This document shows positions 44,186-57,588 of a DNA stretch of 64,000 nt, piece by piece. How positions within the stretch are numbered: the stretch's first letter is position 1; each line of letters begins with the position of its first letter. Made by a program: the position numbers and the translations under genes. Below the pieces are notes generated by a model, which saw nothing but the letters and a program-made list of their open reading frames with translations, did not search any database and was not told the origin of the DNA. Source of the stretch: Anisus vortex (taxonomy: Eukaryota; Mollusca; Gastropoda; Planorbidae); NCBI GenBank assembly GCA_949126835.1, contig OX421509.1:14807279-14871278 (forward strand), given 5' to 3'.

Positions 44186-46186
44186 GCAACACAATGTTAT
44201 CCAATTGTTACACAATGTTATCTAATTGTTACACAATGTTATCCAATAGTTACACAATGTTATAAAATTGTTACACAATATTATCCAATTGTTACACAAT
44301 GTTATCCAATTCTAACACAATGCTATCCAATTGTTACACAATGTTATCCAATAGTTACACAATGTTATCTAATTGTTACACAATGTTATCTAATTGTTAC
44401 ACAATGTTATCTAATTGTTACACAATGTTATCTAATTGTTACACAATGTTATCTAATTGTTACACAATGTTATCTAATTGTTACACAATGTTATCTAATT
44501 GCTACACAATGTTATCCTTAGTTACACAATGTTATCCAATTGTAACACAATGTTATCCAATAGTTACACAATTGTATCCAATTGTTACACAATGTTATCC
44601 AATTGTAACACAATGTTATCCAATAGTTACACAATTGTATCCAATAGTTACACAATGTTATCCAATAGTTACACAATGTTATCCAATTGTAACACAATGT
44701 TATCCAATAGTTACACAATGTTATCTAATTGCTACACAATGTTATCCAATAGTTACACAATGTTATCCAATTGTAACACAATGTTATCCAATAGTTACAC
44801 AATTGTATCCAATTGTTACACAATGTTATCCAATTGTAACACAATGTTATCCAATAGTTACACAATTGTATCCAATTGTTACACAATGTTATCCAATTGT
44901 AACACAATGTTATCCAATTGTTACACAATGTTATCTAATTGCTACACAATGTTATCCAATTGTTACACAATGTTATCCAATTGTAACACAATGTTATCCA
45001 ATAGTTACACAATTGTATCCAATTGTTACACAATGTTATCCAATTGTAACACAATGTTATCCAATTGTTACACAATGTTATCTAATTGCTACACAATGTT
45101 ATCCAATAGTTACACAATGTTATCCAATTGTAACACAATGTTATCCAATAGTTACACAATTGTATCCAATTGTTACACAATGTTATCCAATTGTAACACA
45201 ATGTTATCCAATAGTTACACAATTGTATCCAATAGTTACACAATGTTATCCAATAGTTACACAATGTTATCCAATTGTAACACAATGTTATCCAATAGTT
45301 ACACAATTGTATCCAATTGTTACACAATGTTATCCAATTGTAACACAATGTTATCCAATAGTTACACAATTGTATCCAATTGTTACACAATGTTATCCAA
45401 TTGTAACACAATGTTATCCAATAGTTACACAATTGTATACAATTGTTACACAATGTTATCCAATTGTTACACAATGTTATCCAATAGTTACACAATTGTA
45501 TCCAATTGTTACACAATGTTATCCAATAGTTACACAATTGTATCCAATTGTTACACAATGTTATCCAATAGTTACACAATTGTATCCAATTGTTACACAA
45601 TGTTATCCAATAGTTACACAATTGTATCCAATTGTTACACAATGTTATCCAATAGTTACACAATTGTATCCAATTGTTACACAATGTTATCCAATAGTTA
45701 CACAATTGTATCCAATTGTTACACAATGTTATCCAATAGTTACACAATTGTATCCAATTGTTACACAATGTTATCCAATAGTTACACAATTGTATCCAAT
45801 TGTTACACAATGTTATCCAATAGTTACACAATTGTATCCAATTGTTACACAATGTTATCCAATAGTTACACAATTGTATCCAATTGTTACACAATGTTAT
45901 CCAATAGTTACACAATTGTATCCAATTGTTACACAATGTTATCCAATAGTTACACAATTGTATCCAATTGTTACACAATGTTATCCAATAGTTACACAAT
46001 TGTATCCAATTGTTACACAATGTTATCCAATAGTTACACAATTGTATCCAATTGTTACACAATGTTATCCAATAGTTACACAATTGTATCCAATTGTTAC
46101 ACAATGTTATCCAATTGTAACACAATGTTATCCAATTGTAACACAATGTTATCCAATTGTAACACAATGTTATACAATTGTAACAA
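44186..46186. repeat. 21-bp minisatellite, about 95 copies
   Basis: The unit is CAATTGTTACACAATGTTATC, with variants (caatag, caattgta, aattgc). Each standard unit holds the inverted pair ATTGT-TAC-ACAAT. From about 45430 to 46100 two variants alternate, giving a 42-bp dimer. As 21 is a multiple of three, ORFs of 633, 600 and 361 codons stay open on both strands; they repeat a seven-residue motif (such as MLSNCYT) and are not proteins I would support. Confidence 0.97.
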
Positions 46187-46532
46187 ACGAGGTTTATTAA
46201 AATTTATGAGAGTGAGTTTGTGTTTCATGAAACGCTATGTTATACGTACTTTTTATGAAAGTTATCACAGAATACATTTTTTTGTAAATCAAATTTTATG
46301 ACAGAAATTGTATTTATTATGACATAATTTACATATTATTTACATACGTGGACGTATTTATCTATTTCCAATGCATTTTCCTGTATAATTCCAGCTTCGC
46401 AGGAAAATATGACTTTAAAATGATGTAAAAAAAAAATCGTCGCTTTTTTTCCTTCGCGACCCATTCCGTACCGAAATGCCACTCGGAAAAGAAAGAGACT
46501 TGATATGATTTTTGTCATTGCGAATAGAATAA

Positions 46533-46624
46533 GTAAGTAAAGCACCCATCGGACCAAATTGATCATAGGGCCGGCAAAGCAGCGTTCAGAAGTTTCTGTG
46601 GCCACGGCATACTAGGGGATGTGT
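46533..46624 (-). mobile_element. SINE-1, 3' end only
   Basis: Begins 'gtaaagcacccatcggacc', continues 'gccggcaaagcagcg' and 'ctgtggccacggcatacta', and stops at 'ggggatgtgtt'. Confidence 0.85.
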
Positions 46625-46688
46625 TAGAATTTAATGCTTCAGGTTCTATTCATTCTATGCTTTTTACTCGGATTTTCTTAACTGTTTC

Positions 46689-46912
46689 TAAATTTAGTGA
46701 TATAATCAAATGTAGTGATATAACTAAATTAGTGATATAACTAAATGTAGTGATATAACTAAATGTAGTGATATAACTAAATGTAGTGATATAACTAAAT
46801 GTAGTGATATAACTAAATGTAGTGATATAATCAAATGTAGTGATATAACTAAATGTAGTGATATAACTAAATGTAGTGATATAACTAAATGTAGTAATAT
46901 AACTAAAACTGT
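46689..46912. repeat. 18-bp minisatellite, about 12 copies
   Basis: The unit is TAGTGATATAACTAAATG, with a few 'taatcaaatg' variants. Confidence 0.95.
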
Positions 46913-47404
46913 GTCACACTGGCTAGATGTGTTGCAATTGCCATGGAGAATAACTCATACAATAAAAGATAGAAACAAAAGAAAACATTGAAGACCCCAA
47001 AAATATAGGATTAAAAAAAAACAAGTTTACAACATGTATCTAACATTTGAATAATTCAATTCAACAAATTTGTTGTATTGTGTTTGTTTATGCACAACAG
47101 CTCTACGTTTAAACAGCCCCCCCCCCTCCTCCACTAAACCTCCCCAACACAACCTATGGTTTGTAGATTGTATATTAAAGAGTTGTTTTTTTTCAACTGT
47201 TCGAAGCCGCGACGATCTGGTTTGTCCCCCCCCCCCCCCCCCCCCGCTGAGTGGGAGCAGAAGTAGAAATTTTCATTGAATGATTTTGACTGACAAGCGA
47301 TATTTGGGGGTGGAGGGAGCGGGGATTACCAAATCGATACTTTGGTTAAGTGTTTCTTTCTTTAATGTTTCAATGTTTGGTTTAGCTTAGTTTAACATTG
47401 TTCC
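46913..47404. other. No gene; poly-C run
   Basis: Includes a 20-base poly-C at 47226-47245 and a C-rich patch at 47117-47126. Confidence 0.5.
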
Positions 47405-48245
47405 TTTCTTTAGTTAAACTGTTTAAATCTTTAGTTTCACCGTTTAACTGTTTCAATCTTTAGTTTCACCGTTTAACTGTTTCAATCTCAAGTTTCACTG
47501 TTTAACTGTTTCAATCTCAAGTTTCACTGTTTAACTGTTTCAATCTTTAGTTTCACTGTATAGCTGTTTCAATCTTTAGTTTCACTGTTTAACTGTTTCA
47601 ATCTTTAGTTTCACTGTTTAACTGTTTCAATCTTTAGTTTCACTGTTTAACTGTTTCAATCTTTAGTTTCACTGTTTAACTGTTTCAATCTTTAGTTTCA
47701 CTTTTTAACTGTTTCAATCTTTAGTTTCACTGTTTAACTGTTTCAATCTTTAGTTTCACTGTTTAACTGTTTCAATCTTTAGTTTCACTGTTTAACTGTT
47801 TCAATCTTTAGTTTCACTGTTTAACTGTTTCAATCTTTAGTTTCACTGTTTAACTGTTTCAATCTTTAGTTTCACTGTTTAACTGTTTCAATCTTTAGTT
47901 TCACTGTTTAACTGTTTCAATCTTTAGTTTCACTGTTTAACTGTTTCAATCTTTAGTTTCACTGTTTAACTGTTTCAATGTTTAGTTTCACTGTTTAACT
48001 GTTTCAATCTTTAGTTTCACTGTTTAACTGTTTCAATCTTTAGTTTCACTGTTTAACTGTTTCAATCTTTAGTTTCACTGTTTAACTGTTTCAATCTTTA
48101 GTTTCACTGTTAAACAGTTTCAATCTTTAGTTTCACTGTTTAACTGTTTCAATCTTTAGTTTCACTGTTTAACTGTTTCAATCTTTAGTTTCACTGTTTA
48201 ACTGTTTCAATCTTTAGTTTCACTGTTTAACTGTTTCAATCTTTA
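47405..48245. repeat. 29-bp minisatellite, about 29 copies
   Basis: The unit is CTGTTTCAATCTTTAGTTTC plus ACTGTTTAA. It is highly uniform in the centre, with a few single-base variants and more change at both edges. Confidence 0.96.
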
Positions 48246-48365
48246 TTGTACCTGTTTCTTTCTTTAGTTGAGCAGTTTCTTTCAATAACGTATACATGTA
48301 CTAATAACTATTATATTGATAATTTATATCTTGCATTTTCTTTTTATACATCTCGCTCCTTACGC

Positions 48366-48645
48366 TCTCTTATATATTACAGACGCTCCTTCTATAAAGA
48401 AGATTATTGCCTCCTACACTCATCCGTGGTCCGAGTCTAGACTTGCATATTTATTAATGTTTTAAATGATGTTAAATTATTGGTTTTCCTGGTTTGTTCC
48501 ATGCCCGAATGCCACCCAGAAAGAAAGATTACTTATAAGCATTGTTTCTCGCATACGGGACATGGAAATAGTTTTTTTGTCGTTATGTTTATCTGAACAT
48601 TGTGACAGATTGTCTTTGTCTTATATTTCTAAACTAGAGTTTAAT
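48366..48645 (-). mobile_element. LINE-B 3' end
   Basis: Inverted counterpart of the 5134-5416 copy. The minus strand encodes GIRAWN with a nearby small deletion, then runs to the tail 'gaaggagcgtctgtaatat'. A SINE-1 copy follows directly at 48648. Confidence 0.83.
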
Positions 48646-48647
48646 GC

Positions 48648-48814
48648 CTTATGTACTAGGTGATTTTGTGGCCAGCACTATGCACAGCCGCCTTTACTTT
48701 ACCCCTTTACTAGACTCAGGGACACCCTCCAAAAAAAAACAACCTAGCCTGCACCAGGATTCGAACTCAGGACCTTCGGTACGCCAGCCGAACGCGCTGC
48801 CGCGCGACCATCTT
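48648..48814 (-). mobile_element. SINE-1, 3'-truncated copy
   Basis: Has 'gtggccagcactatgcac', 'agccgcctttactttaccc', 'ggattcgaactcaggacct' (B box) and the complete head 'aacgcgctgccgcgcgacc'. An A-run replaces part of the body. Confidence 0.88.
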
Positions 48815-49325
48815 GCCTCTAGGGAGGGAGGGGTTGAGGGTGAATCGAGTCTGAGATGACGGAGTTGATACTAAATAGAAGTTCTCTCTCACACACACTC
48901 TCACACACCCAAAGAAAGTACAACCAACAGCCAGGTAGCTCGACTGTTTCTGCGATCTTCACAGTCGTCTAAAAAGTAGGTATGGTGCCATTTACGTGAC
49001 TCACAACAGGTGGGCTCAGCACGCGCTCGTTGTCACGCGAAATGGCATGACATTGCGGGTGACATTTATGTCATCGATTGCACGTTGTGTCAAGAATTGT
49101 AGCACAGTGTCACGAGTGTGACTACTCCACCGCAACACAATCACAGACAGACAGACAAGAAGTAGTGATATGACGTAATCACCACAGCTACACAGCTATT
49201 GTATTAGAAAGAAAATGTGTATGAAAATCTGTAATGCATGTGTAGTTCATAAGTAGTTCATGTGTAGTTCATATGTCGTTTGTGTACAGTAAATGTGTTA
49301 TTATTCAAACATCTATCTACCTCAT
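48815..49325. other. No gene seen
   Basis: Unique-looking. Small 'agttcatgtgt' repetition at 49240-49275 and a CA-rich patch near 48890-48910. Confidence 0.4.
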
Positions 49326-49634
49326 AACGGAACAACCTTATATAAATTAACGGAACAACCTGATCTAAAATTAACGGAACAACATAATATAAATTAAAGG
49401 AGCAACCTTATATAAATTAACAGAACAACCTTATATAAATTTACGGAACAACCTTATATAAATTAACGGAACAACCTTATTTAAATTAACAGAACAACCT
49501 TATTTGAATTAACAGAACAACCTTATATAAATTAACAGAACAACCTTATATAAATTAACGGAACAACCTTATATAAATTAACGGAACAACCTTATATAAA
49601 TTAACAGAACAACCTTATATAAGGATAACGGAAC
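49326..49634. repeat. 23-bp minisatellite, about 13 copies
   Basis: The unit is AACAACCTTATATAAATTAA plus CGG (or CAG). Confidence 0.94.
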
Positions 49635-49939
49635 AATGTACTATAAAGGAAGAAGCTGAAGGACTAAGCAAATTTAAAGAAAACTCCAAAAAGACAAGCC
49701 ATCTATTCGTATTTTTACTTCAACTCGAATCACAGTTGCGATTTCGCTTGAAGTTCTCACACTACTGCGATAAAATCGCTCTCGGGTTGGCTCGTGAAGG
49801 AAAAAAATAAATCTCGCGTGTAGGTAGTGATGTAGCTGAAGGTAGTTAAAGAATAAAGTGAGAATCAGGTCGAGATAGTTTGTCTGAATAATTGGTTTCT
49901 TCTATTGATTTAGTTTCATGTTTTTCACTTTGTGTGTTC
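49635..49939. other. Spacer between two arrays
   Basis: About 300 bp of unique-looking sequence, no ORF. Confidence 0.5.
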
Positions 49940-52900
49940 TGTCCCTTGAATGATGTATTACTGTATGGTTCTGTCCCTTGAATGATGTATTACTGTATGG
50001 TTCTGTCCCTTGAATAATGTATTACTGTATGGTTCTGTCCCTTGAATGGTGTATTACTGTATGGTTCTGTCCCTTGAATGATGTATTACTGTATGGTTCT
50101 GTCCCTTGAATGATGTATTACTGTATGGTTCAGTCCCTTGAATGATGTATTACTGTATGGTTCAGTCCCTTGAATGATGTATTACTGTATGGTTCTGACT
50201 TGAATGATGTATTACTGTATGGTTCAGTCCCTTGAATGATGTATTACTGTATGGTTCAGTCCCTTGAATGATGTATTACTGAATGGTTCAGTCCCTTGAA
50301 TGATGTATTACTGTATGGTTCTGTCCCTTGAATGATGTATTACTGTATGGTTCTGTGCCTTGAATGATGTATTACTGTATGGCTCTGTGCCTTGAAGTTT
50401 GTATTACTGTGTGGCTCTGTGCCTTGAATGATGTATTACTGTATGGCTTTGTGCTTTGAATGATGTATTACTGTATGGTTCTGTGCCTTGAATGATGTAT
50501 TACTGTATGGTTCTGTCCCTTGAATGATGTATTACTGTATGGTTCAGTCCCTTGAATGATGTATTACTGTATGATTCTGTCTCTTGAATGATGTATTACT
50601 GTATGGTTCAGTCCCTTGAATGATGTATTACTGTATGGTTCAGTCCCTTGAATGATGTATTACTGTATGGTTCAGTCCCTTGAATGATGTATTACTGTAT
50701 GGTTCAGTCCCTTGAATGATGTATTACTGTATGGTTCAGTCCCTTGAATGATGTATTACTGTATGGTTCAGTCCCTTGAATGATGTATTACTGTATGGTT
50801 CAGTCCCTTGAATGATGTATTACTGAATGGCTTTGTGCCTTGAATGATGTATTACTGTATGGTTCAGTCCCTTGAATGATGTATTACTGAATGGCTTTGT
50901 GCCTTGAATGATGTATTACTGAATGGCTTTGTGCCTTGAATGATGTATTACTGTATGGTTCAGTCCCTTGAATGATGTATTACTGAATGGCTTTGTGCCT
51001 TGAATGATGTATTACTGAATGGCTTTGTGCCTTGAATGATGTATTACTGAATGGCTTTGTGCCTTGAATGATGTATTACTGAATGGCTTTGTGCCTTGAA
51101 TGATGTATTACTGAATGGCTTTGTGCCTTGAATGATGTATTACTGTATAGCTTTGTGCCTTGAATGATGTATTACTGTATGGTTCTGTCCCTTGAATGAT
51201 GTATTACTGAATGGCTTTGTGCCTTGAATGATGTATTACTGTATGGTTCTGTGCCTTGAATGATGTATTACTGTATGGTTCTGAGCCTTAAATGATGTAT
51301 TACTGTATGGCTCTGTGCCTTGAATGATGTTTTACTGTATGGCTAGGTGCCTTGAATGATGTATTACTGAATGGCTTTGTGCCTTGAATGATGTATTACT
51401 GAATGGCTTTGTGCCTTGAATGATGTATTACTGAATGGCTTTGTGCCTTGAATGATGTATTACTGAATGGCTTTGTGCCTTGAATGATGTATTACTGTAT
51501 GGTTCTGTGCCTTGAATGATGTATTACTGCATGGTTCTGTGCCTTAAATAATGTATTACTGTATGATTATGTGCCTTGAATGATGTATTACTGTATGGTT
51601 CTGTGCCTTAAATGACGTATTACTGTATGGTTTTGTGCCTTGAATGATGTATTACTGTATGGTTTTGAGCCTTGAATGATGTATTACTGTATGGCTAGGT
51701 GCCTTGAATGATGTATTACTGTATGGTTTTGAGCCTTGAATGATGTATTACTGTATGGTTTTGAGCCTTGAATGATGTATAACTGTATGACAGGGGCCTT
51801 GAATGATGTATTACTGTATGGTTTTGAGCCTTGAATGATGTATTACTGTATGGTTTTGAGCCTTGAATGATGTATTACTGTATGGTTTTGAGCCTTGAAT
51901 GATGTATTACTGTATGGCTAGGTGCCTTGAATGATGTATTACTGTATGGTTTTGAGCCTTGAATGATGTATTACTGTATGGTTCTGTCCCTTGAATGGTG
52001 TATTACTGTATGGTTCTGTCCCTTGAATGGTGTATTACTGTATGGTTCTGTCCCTTGAATGATGTATTACTGTATGGTTCTGTCCCTTGAATGATGTATT
52101 ACTGTATGGTTCAGTCCCTTGAATGATGTATTACTGTATGGTTCAGTCCCTTGAATGATGTATTACTGTATGGTTCTGACTTGAATGATGTATTACTGTA
52201 TGGTTCAGTCCCTTGAATGATGTATTACTGTATGGTTCAGTCCCTTGAATGATGTATTACTGAATGGTTCAGTCCCTTGAATGATGTATTACTGTATGGT
52301 TCTGTCCCTTGAATGATGTATTACTGTATGGTTCTGTGCCTTGAATGATGTATTACTGTATGGCTCTGTGCCTTGAAGTTTGTATTACTGTGTGGCTCTG
52401 TGCCTTGAATGATGTATTACTGTATGGCTTTGTGCTTTGAATGATGTATTACTGTATGGTTCTGTGCCTTGAATGATGTATTACTGTATGGTTCTGTCCC
52501 TTGAATGATGTATTACTGTATGGTTCAGTCCCTTGAATGATGTATTACTGTATGATTCTGTCTCTTGAATGATGTATTACTGTATGGTTCAGTCCCTTGA
52601 ATGATGTATTACTGTATGGTTCAGTCCCTTGAATGATGTATTACTGTATGGTTCAGTCCCTTGAATGATGTATTACTGTATGGTTCAGTCCCTTGAATGA
52701 TGTATTACTGTATGGTTCAGTCCCTTGAATGATGTATTACTGTATGGTTCAGTCCCTTGAATGATGTATTACTGTATGGTTCAGTCCCTTGAATGATGTA
52801 TTACTGAATGGCTTTGTGCCTTGAATGATGTATTACTGTATGGTTCAGTCCCTTGAATGATGTATTACTGAATGGCTTTGTGCCTTGAATGATGTATTAC

Positions 52901-55874
52901 TGAATGGCTTTGTGCCTTGAATGATGTATTACTGTATGGTTCAGTCCCTTGAATGATGTATTACTGAATGGCTTTGTGCCTTGAATGATGTATTACTGAA
53001 TGGCTTTGTGCCTTGAATGATGTATTACTGAATGGCTTTGTGCCTTGAATGATGTATTACTGAATGGCTTTGTGCCTTGAATGATGTATTACTGAATGGC
53101 TTTGTGCCTTGAATGATGTATTACTGTATGGCTTTGTGCCTTGAATGATGTATTACTGTATGGTTCTGTCCCTTGAATGATGTATTACTGAATGGCTTTG
53201 TGCCTTGAATGATGTATTACTGTATGGTTCTGTGCCTTGAATGATGTATTACTGTATGGTTCTGAGCCTTAAATGATGTATTACTGTATGGCTCTGTGCC
53301 TTGAATGATGTTTTACTGTATGGCTAGGTGCCTTGAATGATGTATTACTGAATGGCTTTGTGCCTTGAATGATGTATTACTGAATGGCTTTGTGCCTTGA
53401 ATGATGTATTACTGAATGGCTTTGTGCCTTGAATGATGTATTACTGAATGGCTTTGTGCCTTGAATGATGTATTACTGTATGGTTCTGTGCCTTGAATGA
53501 TGTATTACTGCATGGTTCTGTGCCTTAAATAATGTATTACTGTATGATTATGTGCCTTGAATGATGTATTACTGTATGGTTATGTGCCTTAAATGATGTA
53601 TTACTGTATGGTTCTGTGCCTTAAATGACGTATTACTGTATGGTTTTGTGCCTTGAATGATGTATTACTGTATGGTTTTGAGCCTTGAATGATGTATTAC
53701 TGTATGGCTAGGTGCCTTGAATGATGTATTACTGTATGGTTTTGAGCCTTGAATGATGTATTACTGTATGGTTTTGAGCCTTGAATGATGTATAACTGTA
53801 TGGCAGGGGCCTTGAATGATGTATTACTGTATGGTTTTGAGCCTTGAATGATGTATTACTGTATGGCTAGGTGCCTTGAATGATGTATTACTGTATGGTT
53901 TTGAGCCTTGAATGATGTATTACTGTATGGTTTTGAGCCTTGAATGATGTATTACTGTATGGCTAGGTGCCTTGAATGATGTATTACTGTATGGCTAGGT
54001 GCCTTGAATGATGTATTACTGTATGGTTTTGAGCCTTGAATGATGTATTACTGTATGGCTTTGTGCCTTGAATGATGTTTTACTGTATGGCTCTGTGCCT
54101 TGAATTATGTATTACTGTATGGCTCTGTGCCTTGAATGATGTATTACTGTATGGCTCTGTGCCTTGAATGATGTATTACTGTATGATTCTGAGCCTTGAA
54201 TGATGTATTACTGTATGGCTCTGTGCCTTGAATGATGTATTACTGTATGGCTTTGTGCCTTGAATGATGTATTACTGTATGGTTCTGTCCCTTGAATGAT
54301 GTATTACTGAATGGCTTTGTGCCTTGAATGATGTATTACTGTATGGTTCTGTGCCTTGAATGATGTATTACTGTATGGTTCTGAGCCTTAAATGATGTAT
54401 TACTGTATGGCTCTGTGCCTTGAATGATGTATTACTGTATGGCTAGGTGCCTTGAATGATGTATTACTGAATGGCTTTGTGCCTTGAATGATGTATTACT
54501 GAATGGCTTTGTGCCTTGAATGATGTATTACTGAATGGCTTTGTGCCTTGAATGATGTATTACTGAATGGCTTTGTGCCTTGAATGATGTATTACTGTAT
54601 GGTTCTGTGCCTTGAATGATGTATTACTGCATGGTTCTGTGCCTTAAATAATGTATTACTGTATGATTATGTGCCTTGAATGATGTATTACTGTATGGTT
54701 ATGTGCCTTAAATGATGTATTACTGTATGGTTCTGTGCCTTAAATGACGTATTACTGTATGGTTTTGTGCCTTGAATGATGTATTACTGTATGGTTTTGT
54801 GCCTTGAATGATGTATTACTGTATGGTTTTGAGCCTTGAATGATGTATTACTGTATGGCTAGGTGCATTGAATGATGTATTACTGTATGGTTTTGAGCCT
54901 TGAATGATGTATAACTGTATGGCAGGGGCCTTGAATGATGTATTACTGTATGGTTTTGAGCCTTGAATGATGTATTACTGTATGGTTTTGAGCCTTGAAT
55001 GATGTATTACTGTATGGCTAGGTGCCTTGAATGATGTATTACTGTATGGTTCTGAGCCTTGAATGATGTATTACTGTATGGCTAGGTGCCTTGAATGATG
55101 TATTACTGTATGGTTTTGTGCCTTGAATGATGTTTTACTGTATGGCTCTGTGCCTTGAATGATGTATTACTGTATGGCTCTGTGCCTTGAATGATGTATT
55201 ACTGTATGATTCTGAGCCTTGAATGATGTATTACTGTATGGCTTTGTGCCTTGAATGATGTATTACCTGTATGGTTTTGAGCCTTGAATGATGTATTACT
55301 TTATGGCTTTGTGCCTTGAATGATGTATTACTGTATGGCTTTGTGCCTTGAATGATGTATTACTGTATGGCTCTGTGCCTTGAATGATGTATTACTGTAT
55401 GGCTCTGTGCCTTGAATGATGTATTACTGTATGGTTCTGAGCCTTGAATGATGTATTACTGTATGGCTAGGTGCCTTGAATGATGTATTACTGTATGGTT
55501 TTGAGCCTTGAATGATGTATTACTGTATGGCTTTGTGCCTTGAATGATGTATTACTGTATGGTTTTGTGCCTTGAATGATGTTTTACTGTATGGCTCTGT
55601 GCCTTGAATGATGTATTACTGTCTGGCTCTGTGCCTTGAATGATGTATTACTGTATGATTCTGAGCCTTGAATGATGTATTACTGTATGGCTTTGTGCCT
55701 TGAATGATGTATTACTGTATGGTTTTGAGCCTTGAATGATGTATTACTTTATGGCTTTGTGCCTTGAATGATGTATTACTGTATGGCTTTGTGCCTTGAA
55801 TGATGTATTACTGTATGGCTCTGTGCCTTGAATGATGTATTACTGTATGGCTCTGTGCCTTGAATGATGTAGAG
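49940..55874. repeat. 31-bp minisatellite, about 190 copies, with higher-order repeats
   Basis: The unit is CCTTGAATGATGTATTACTG plus TATGGTTCTGT. Variant classes (cagtccc, ctttgtgcc, ttgagcc, ctaggtgcc, ctctgtgcc) form ordered series. Rare marks recur 1981 bp apart: 'ggttctgact' at 50191 and 52172, 'cttgaagttt' at 50391 and 52372, and 'catggttctg' at 51530 and 53511. A further partial copy of the series lies 1119 bp on (54630). No ORF of note crosses it, since 31 is not a multiple of three. Confidence 0.97.
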
Positions 55875-56084
55875 TTTGAAACGACTTACAGCTAGATTCT
55901 GGTATCAACTTGAATACTAAGTTTGGGGGAAGTTTAAATGGTAAAGATTACTAAGTTGACGAAGTGTTGAAAGATGATAATATCTAACTATTTATCCATC
56001 TGTACGTCTATCTATCTATATATCCATCGGTCTATCTATTTATTTATCCATCTATCCATCCTTCTAACCAGCAACCAAAATCAG
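55875..56084. other. Spacer, ATCTAT-rich
   Basis: Short unique sequence grading into TCTA-rich DNA. Confidence 0.5.
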
Positions 56085-56088
56085 TGTG

Positions 56089-56141
<53 letters not shown>

Positions 56142-56145
56142 GTAT
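56085..56145. repeat. (TCTA)n microsatellite
   Basis: About 13 uninterrupted tetranucleotide units in TCTA-rich surroundings. Three overlapping Tyr/Ile/Ser ORFs are artefacts. Confidence 0.93.
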
Positions 56146-56270
56146 CTATCCACATCTATATTTCCAGTTATTCGTCTATCTATTTATCTATCCATACATC
56201 TATATATCCACCCACCAATCTATCTGTCTATCCATCCATCTCTATATCAGAATCTGTCTATCAGGCTACA

Positions 56271-56351
56271 TTAACCCTTACAGTCCCGGACGCGTATATA
56301 GCGGGACTGAAGACAGCATCGACAGAAGTAGGTCGGTACGGGAAGGGTTAA
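56271..56351. mobile_element. 81-bp TTAA mini-element, copy 3 (inverted)
   Basis: TTAACCCTTACAGTCCC to GGGAAGGGTTAA, the reverse of copies 1 and 2, again exactly 81 bp. It is the most diverged of the three (about 7 differences from copy 2). Confidence 0.88.
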
Positions 56352-57443
56352 CAAGCTTATCCTATAACCCAGGCGCTAAACAAACTCGTAATTTTTTGTC
56401 ATACAACACAATACAAACTGACTTAAAAGGGGAAAGCAACTCTGACAATGAACGAAAGGGAAATAACACCCTTTGCTTTAATAGACTCAGCCGTGTCAAT
56501 CATAGAAATTAAATATTTAGTAGAACTATATTTGTTCCGTGAAATAAACCGAGCTGTAGGTGATCAAATCCAAAATTTTAAACTAACCAGTGAAGTAGAA
56601 ATAATAGAGTAATATCGATTAACATTATCTTTAGCCGTTGTAAAGTTATGAGCATTTATACTGAGAATATTGGACATTTTCGGTCACAATTTTAAAAATT
56701 AATTACAATGGTTATAAAAGGGTTTGCTTTTTATCATAACTTTTGTACTAGTAAAGATATCTTCACAAACTTAGTATCATTGGAAAGCTAGTAAAAAAAT
56801 AAATAAATCTATACAATGGATATAATTATTAAAACATAGCTTTAATTTGAATTTTTTTTTATCAAAGTACTTACGATAAAGGGAATATAATAAATCTGAT
56901 AGGAGACAGAGAGAATAGATTAATAAAGTAATATTTTGTATTAAGATTGTGGACAATTACAAGCAACCAGTCACTCCGTTGGTCTAAACCTTGAACCCTT
57001 TTCGATGTTTCTACTAATATGAATTTCTTTTGGGAGAAAATAAAAGATTAATAATATTCATAAACGTCCCACTGTGAATTTTTAGTGTTTGCAAAGTCAT
57101 TTTTGTTTTTCTTAAATCATTGTCAGTTGATACCATTGGAACAAAAACAAAGGAACATTTGTTTCATTTATTCATGTGTAATGTTGTGAGAAATGTTAAA
57201 TTTAATTGTTCTGCGGGTTGTTGTTGATATTCTTCCCTGTTTCAATATGGCGGAGCGGATCAGCCGGAAACCACGTGACAGCACTGGCATGCATAATGTA
57301 TTACATAGACAAGGAAGTGTTTTCATAGCGTCACCGGAGTCCTTGTGCCCAAATCGTTTGACATTGCCCAATGCCCAGTGTAGGGAGGAGCGGGGGCAGG
57401 GTATCAGTTTAAATTAGGAAGCCTTAAAGCGTCTCTAATTTTT
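56352..57443. other. No gene supported
   Basis: AT-rich, then from 57190 more balanced DNA with ATATGGCGGAGCGG near 57245. The 74-codon ORF at 57193-57417 has no recognisable domain. Confidence 0.4.
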
Positions 57444-57588
57444 TATTTATATAAGTATTACAGATAGAAGATCATTACGTCCACTAGGCCCTAAACGCCT
57501 GCAAGGGCGGCAGGGATCGGTCGGTGGCAGGGATAGAAGCCGCGAGGTGTCGGTTAACAGACCGGTGAACTAACCGCATGGCCAGCCT
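57444..57588 (-). mobile_element. SINE-2, minus-strand copy
   Basis: Inverted copy of 16721-16853. The minus strand reads 'ggctggccatgcggttagtt', 'cggcttctatccctgcc', 'gaccgatccctgccg' and the tail 'gacgtaatgatcttctat'. The tail is slightly shortened. Confidence 0.78.

Noticed and set aside
44299..46301. Overlapping ORFs of 633 and 600 codons (and 361 on the minus strand)
   Set aside because: They are translations of a 21-bp tandem repeat whose period keeps every stop-free frame open; there is no non-repeat domain, and they overlap in several frames.
49940..55874. CRISPR-like array
   Set aside because: Units are contiguous with no unique spacers, in a eukaryotic context.
57193..57417. Possible first exon around ATATGGCGGAGCGG
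   Set aside because: Neither a convincing splice donor nor a domain; the ORF continues into unrelated sequence.
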